Part shown: positions 31,454-34,463 of the stretch, one piece after another
How the letters are laid out: every line of letters begins with the position of its first letter
How positions within the stretch are numbered: the stretch's first letter is position 1
DNA from: Pseudonocardia sp. TRM90224
GTDB taxonomy: Bacteria; Actinomycetota; Actinomycetes; Mycobacteriales; Pseudonocardiaceae
DNA length: 34,463 bases
Assembly (NCBI RefSeq): GCF_021245725.1
Contig: NZ_JAJGSX010000064.1
Span: 1 to 34,463, forward strand
Direction of reading: 5' to 3'
Program-made: the position numbers and the translations under genes
The notes under the pieces: model-generated
What the model was told of the DNA's origin: nothing
The model's database searches: none
What the model saw: only the letters and a program-made list of their open reading frames with translations

Positions 31454-32406
31454 GTGGAATTCTCCGATGACCTGTCGCTCGTCCTGGCCCGGGGCGAGTC
31501 GGTGGTGTCGCTGGTCGAGTACGTTGCCGCTGCGCAGTCGGCCGGGACGGCGTGGCCGGAAGTGCTGGGTGTGCTGACCGAGCGGTTCGCGCTGTCGTTC
31601 GACGATGCTCGGCTCGCCGTCGACTGCGTTCCCGGCGGTGTTGTACGCGCGGCTTCCGGGAACGCGGCGAACGAGCCCGATCGGGTGCGGGACCCGGTCG
31701 CCTGGGTCTCCTACCAGCGGGCTCGTGGCCTGCCGGTCCCCGCGCCGGAGCCGATGGCCACGCCGGAGCAGTCCGCGGCGGCGTTCGCCGTGGTGGAGGC
31801 GGCGCAGGCCGGGGAGGCCACGCGGGGGACCACCGACGTGGTCGTGGCGTTGGAGGTGGTGCGATCGTGCGTGGCGTTCGTCGGGGAGCCCGCCGTTCAG
31901 CGGCGGCTGATGATCCAGGCGGCGACGAGCGTCTCGACGGCGGCCGAGGCGCGCATCGCCGCTCTCGGGTCGGCGCCGTATGCGATTGCGGGCTCTCGCG
32001 ACTGGGCCGATGGCGTGGTGCTGGCAGCGGCAGCACGGGTGATCGCCGAGCGTTTCGCCTGGCTGGGGGAGTCGTCGTTCGAGGACGGCGCGTACGAGCT
32101 CGCCGGGCGGATCACGACCCGGGTGCTGGGGCAGTCGCCGGCGCTGGTGGGGCGGGTCATGCTCGACTCGCGCGCTGCGCACTGCGCCTGGGCGAGCCCG
32201 CCCGGGCGGCGCAGCTGTGCGAGATGGTCGTTGCTGAATTCGCACGGCTGTTGGAGCAGTTCGAAACGGATGCGCCGGTCGACGAGGACCGGATCGCCCT
32301 GCGACACCTGCTGGCTGCGATCGACGTGCTCGTCTCGGTTCGGGGTGCCACCCCGCAGCTCGCGCAGCTGCGCGCCACCACCGCGGACGTGCTCGACCGC
32401 GCATAG
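31454..32406 (+). pseudogene. Unknown actinobacterial protein, frameshifted
   Basis: One frame from GTG 31454 encodes EFSDDLSLVLARGESVVSLV through RDPVAWVSYQRARGLPVP to about RVMLDS near 32170. The continuation ALRLGEPARAAQLCEMVVAE to DVLDRA lies in another frame that ends at 32406. Restoring one missing base near 32165-32195 gives a single mostly helical protein of 317 residues. High third-position GC on both sides supports a real gene with one deletion or a sequencing error. I do not recognise the family: no catalytic motif, signal peptide or membrane helix is evident. The all-alpha character with repeated Ala-rich helices could suggest a scaffold or regulatory role. Confidence 0.65.
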
Positions 32407-32462
32407 CCACCTTCCAGAAACCCGCCGCAGCACAGCTCCACCGCGCCACAGCCCGTCGAACT

Positions 32463-32522
32463 TCCCCACCGTTTTGTGCACCTGCGCGGCCGCAGAGCGC
32501 GCAAGTGCCCAAACGGTGGGGA
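32463..32522. repeat. Extragenic hairpin repeat, copy 1
   Basis: TCCCCACCGTTT (32463-32474) pairs exactly with AAACGGTGGGGA (32511-32522). The stem continues imperfectly inward through GCACcTGCGCG / GCGCGCAAGTGC. It starts about 55 bp after the unknown gene and shares sequence with a second copy 36 bp further on. Confidence 0.8.
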
Positions 32523-32557
32523 GATCCGGCCGCGCCGCCGCCCACCCACCGAAGTTC

Positions 32558-32615
32558 CCCACCGTTTTGCCAACTTGCACGCCCGCGGGCCCGTGCAGGT
32601 TGGCAAAACGATGGG
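32558..32615. repeat. Extragenic hairpin repeat, copy 2
   Basis: CCCACCGTTTTGCC-AACTTGCACG pairs with CGTGCAGGTT-GGCAAAACGATGGG around a CCCGCGGG-type loop, with only two imperfect positions. The left arm (TTCCCCACCGTTTTG) is identical to that of copy 1, so the two hairpins are one repeat family. Confidence 0.8.
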
Positions 32616-32673
32616 CAAGTTTGCGTGTCGACGGCCGCGCGGGCCGCACGGCCGGCTGGTAGCGGGTGGGACG

Positions 32674-32826
32674 GTGTCGGCGCGCGGTGTGGCGAATCTC
32701 AGAGTGTTGATCGCCGATGGTGGCGGCCCGCTGTATCGGGGAAGCGCACACGATCTGGTCGCCCGATTGCGCGATGTTCGAGTCGCACTCGACGAGCTCG
32801 AACCGGCTTGGCAACCACGTCCGTAG
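32674..32826 (+). CDS. Short ORF, possible C-terminal gene fragment
   Basis: The frame from GTG 32674 gives 50 residues: NLRVLIADGGGPLYRGSAHDL, then VARLRDVRVALDELEPAWQPRP. It looks like the C-terminus of a larger helical protein, and the hairpin repeats lie directly upstream. It may be a separate small gene, or a piece cut from a longer one when the repeats arrived. The open frame extends left to 32476, but that part lies inside the repeats and has no protein-like character. Gene status is uncertain. Confidence 0.35.
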   Translation: MSARGVANLRVLIADGGGPLYRGSAHDLVARLRDVRVALDELEPAWQPRP

Positions 32827-32941
32827 CGACTGGTCAGTTCCGAGAGCCGGCTAAATGAGACGTGGGTGAAATCGCCGTGCAAGCACTCCGCTGCACGTTG
32901 TTGCCCGAGAACGAGCCGCGCATATCCGGGGGGAACGGGCC

Positions 32942-34154
32942 TTGACGATCGACGTGCAGCGTGAGGAGGCCGAAGCGTGGTTCCGCAGCCGCGGTCTGCC
33001 GTTCGTCGTCCGCGGTTCGGCGCGGGGCCGGGCGCTGATCCCGAGGACGGTGCCGACGTTGGTCTTCCTGGCCGTGTACATCTTGCTCGACATCGTTGTG
33101 GGGCCGGTTCTGTCGGAGCCGGCTAGCTCCGTCGATGACGAGGGTGTCCGGTTCACCGATTTTGCTGCAGACGAGCGGGTCCTCACGCTGCTGCTCTACC
33201 TGGTCGTCCTCCTGCTGCTGGCGGCGGTGTACCTCGGCCTGCCGATCGTGGCCGCCAAATTGACCCGCAGAGCGTTTCGCGGGCGGTCCGCCGCGGTGCA
33301 GCTCGTCGCAGGCGGTGTTGTCGCAGCGCTCGTCGTCACGCTCGTTCCCGCTGCCCTCACCGCCGCCGGGCAGGCTTCCTACTGGCCCGGCTTCGTGACC
33401 GCCATCGTGGGGGTCTCGGCGTTGCTGCTCCTGACGCGCCTCGGTGTCGGAGCCATCCTGATCTGGGCGATCCGCAAGGCGGCGCAGCAGATCAGCAGCA
33501 TCGGCACCATGGCATCGCGGGTGCTGCCGCTGCTGTTGTTGGTCGTGATGTTCGCGTTCTTCACCGCCGAGCTGTGGCAGGCGGCCGATGCGCTTGGCCG
33601 CCAACGGCTGTGGACCGTGGTGGGGTTCCTGGCCGCGTTGGCTGTCGGGTTCATGGCCACGTCGTTCTCGGACGAGATACCCGCCATGCGCGCGGCGTCC
33701 CGAGCTCGGGCCAACCTGCTGGCCCGGGTGCAGGAGACCCCTCTCGGCGGGACGACGGTCGTCGTCCGTCACACGCGGCTGTCCCTATCGGAGCGGGTCA
33801 ACGTAGTGCTGGTGCTCTTCCTCGCCCAGGCGGTGCAGGTCGTCGCGTTTGTCGTGGTGGTGTTCCTGTTCTTCATCCTGTTCGGCATTCTCATGATCAC
33901 CCCGGGCGTGCAGGCGGGCCTATCTCATGGCATCGCAGCCGGCAGATGCCACGTTGTTCGGCGCACCGTTCCCGGTGAGCAACGCGCTCTTCCAGGTCTC
34001 GCTGTTCCTGGCCGCCTTCTCCGGGCTGTACTTCACCGCGTCGAAGACAACCGATGAGCGCTACCGCAAAGCGTTCTTCGACCCGCTGATCGACGAGATC
34101 GCCCTGAGCCTCGCCGCCCGCGACGTCTACCGCGAGCGGTGGCTGCACCTGTGA
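32942..34154 (+). pseudogene. Polytopic membrane protein, frameshifted
   Basis: TTG 32942 (GGGGGGAA 6 nt upstream) opens a frame with a short cytoplasmic start and several membrane helices (TVPTLVFLAVYILLDIVV, LLLYLVVLLLLAAVYLGL, VLPLLLLVVMFAFF, VVAFVVVVFLFFILFGILM). After ITPGVQ the reading continues in another frame: AYLMASQPADATLFG, then LFQVSLFLAAFSGLYF and TDERYRKAFFDPLIDEI to 34154. Removing one G from GCGGGCC at 33914-33920 restores VQAAYL and a 403-residue protein. The ending FSGLYFT...DERYRxxFF is a pattern I associate with uncharacterised actinobacterial integral membrane proteins. The function is unknown, and the indel may be a sequencing error. Confidence 0.75.
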
Positions 34155-34164
34155 CGTGCCGGGG

Positions 34165-34350
34165 TCAGCATTCGTCGCCCCACCAGCAATCGCAGGAGCT
34201 GTTGCACGCGTACCACCTGAACCGGAAGGTCGAGTAGCGGCAGCAGATGTAGATGTTCGAGCACGGGGGTCGGCACACGGCGACCGCCTCGGAGCGGGGT
34301 GATGCGAGCTCGAGCAGCCGATCCGCGAGCGCTGCAATCGTCCGGGTCAT
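34165..34350 (-). CDS. Small cysteine-rich protein, family member C
   Basis: A 61-residue protein with eight cysteines. The start TRTIAALADRLLELASP matches the N-terminal helix of the products of 30776-30994 and 17537-17773. The core is short and cysteine/aromatic-rich (VCRPPC, YICCRYS, CNSSCDCWWGDEC). It starts at ATG 34350 with AGGGGAG 7 nt before it, and a TAACGT hexamer further upstream could be a -10. It is convergent with the membrane-protein gene (10-bp gap). No family is recognised. The even cysteine count and the shared N-terminus with divergent cores suggest a leader-plus-cargo layout, which is inference. Confidence 0.7.
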   Translation of the reverse strand: MTRTIAALADRLLELASPRSEAVAVCRPPCSNIYICCRYSTFRFRWYACNSSCDCWWGDEC

Positions 34351-34463
34351 CGACCGTCTCCCCTCGGGTGCGCTGCTCCCGAACGTTAGCCCCGGTCATT
34401 CATGAGGGCAGCGAGTCGATCTTGTGTTTGGTGCTGTGGCTGTGGCCGGCGCCGGTTCTGATG
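34351..34463. other. Window end, no supported gene
   Basis: This stretch holds the upstream region of the minus-strand cysteine-rich gene. A plus-strand frame near the end reads hydrophobic residues (CLVLWLWPAPVLM) and could be the start of a gene running off the window, but it lacks a ribosome site and is too short to call. Confidence 0.3.

Noticed and set aside
32476..32673. Left part of an open frame through the hairpin repeats
   Set aside because: The DNA is explained by the two palindromes, and the translation is basic and repetitive.
34398..34457. 19-codon cysteine-rich plus-strand frame at the window end
   Set aside because: It has a start and a stop but no ribosome site, is too short to support, and lacks the leader pattern of the mini-protein family.

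Overview
This is a high-GC actinobacterial chromosome segment. Third codon positions are overwhelmingly G/C, GTG and TTG starts are common, several starts look leaderless, and there is an ABC sugar importer without its own ATPase. The gene repertoire (DUF222-HNH protein, AraC/SDR/acyl-CoA dehydrogenase cluster, many one-component regulators) fits the Pseudonocardiales, possibly Pseudonocardia; that genus call is inference. No rRNA, tRNA, CRISPR array, integrase or transposase was recognised.

Layout. 1-1484: a DUF222/HNH endonuclease gene broken by one extra base. 1463-4522 (-): a 1019-residue macro / Clp-N-like / KAP P-loop NTPase. 4723-6195: an aldehyde dehydrogenase with an altered general-base motif. 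6227-10459 (-): a 1410-residue fusion of fatty acyl-AMP ligase, acyl carrier protein, luciferase-like monooxygenase and alpha-oxoamine synthase, divergent from a 2-oxoglutarate/Fe(II) oxygenase (10726-11727) across a promoter region with a perfect 17-bp palindrome. 11824-12219 (-): a YidD-like protein with a cysteine-rich N-terminal extension. 12220-12816: degenerate. 12817-13881: an Lrp/AsnC regulator and a GNAT acetyltransferase flanking a perfect 19-bp palindrome. 13990-14358: a secreted I36-type inhibitor-like protein. 14519-17536: AraC regulator, SDR lacking the catalytic Tyr, acyl-CoA dehydrogenase. 17918-20396: TetR regulator divergent from an NmrA-like reductase and a phosphotransferase, with two operator-like repeats between. 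20597-21802: a penicillin-binding/beta-lactamase-fold lipoprotein.

21919-28476 is a pentose/arabinan utilisation block: LacI regulator, GH51 alpha-L-arabinofuranosidase, lipoprotein sugar-binding protein, two permeases and a DJ-1/PfpI protein. It ends in a large hairpin whose loop carries a LacI-type operator sequence. 28553-30589 (-): a degenerate Ser/Thr kinase fused through one membrane helix to a beta-propeller. 31046-34154: a small one-helix ORF, a frameshifted unknown gene, two related hairpins, a short C-terminal-like fragment and a frameshifted polytopic membrane protein.

The two strongest candidates for undescribed biology are these. First, three dispersed short genes (17537-17773, 30776-30994, 34165-34350, all minus strand) share an N-terminal helix pattern followed by unrelated cysteine-rich cores with 10, 6 and 8 cysteines. 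Second, the single-chain FAAL-ACP-monooxygenase-AOS protein contains every step needed to turn a free fatty acid into an oxidised alpha-aminoketone. Three of the longer genes carry single-base indels, so either local decay or residual sequencing error is present.
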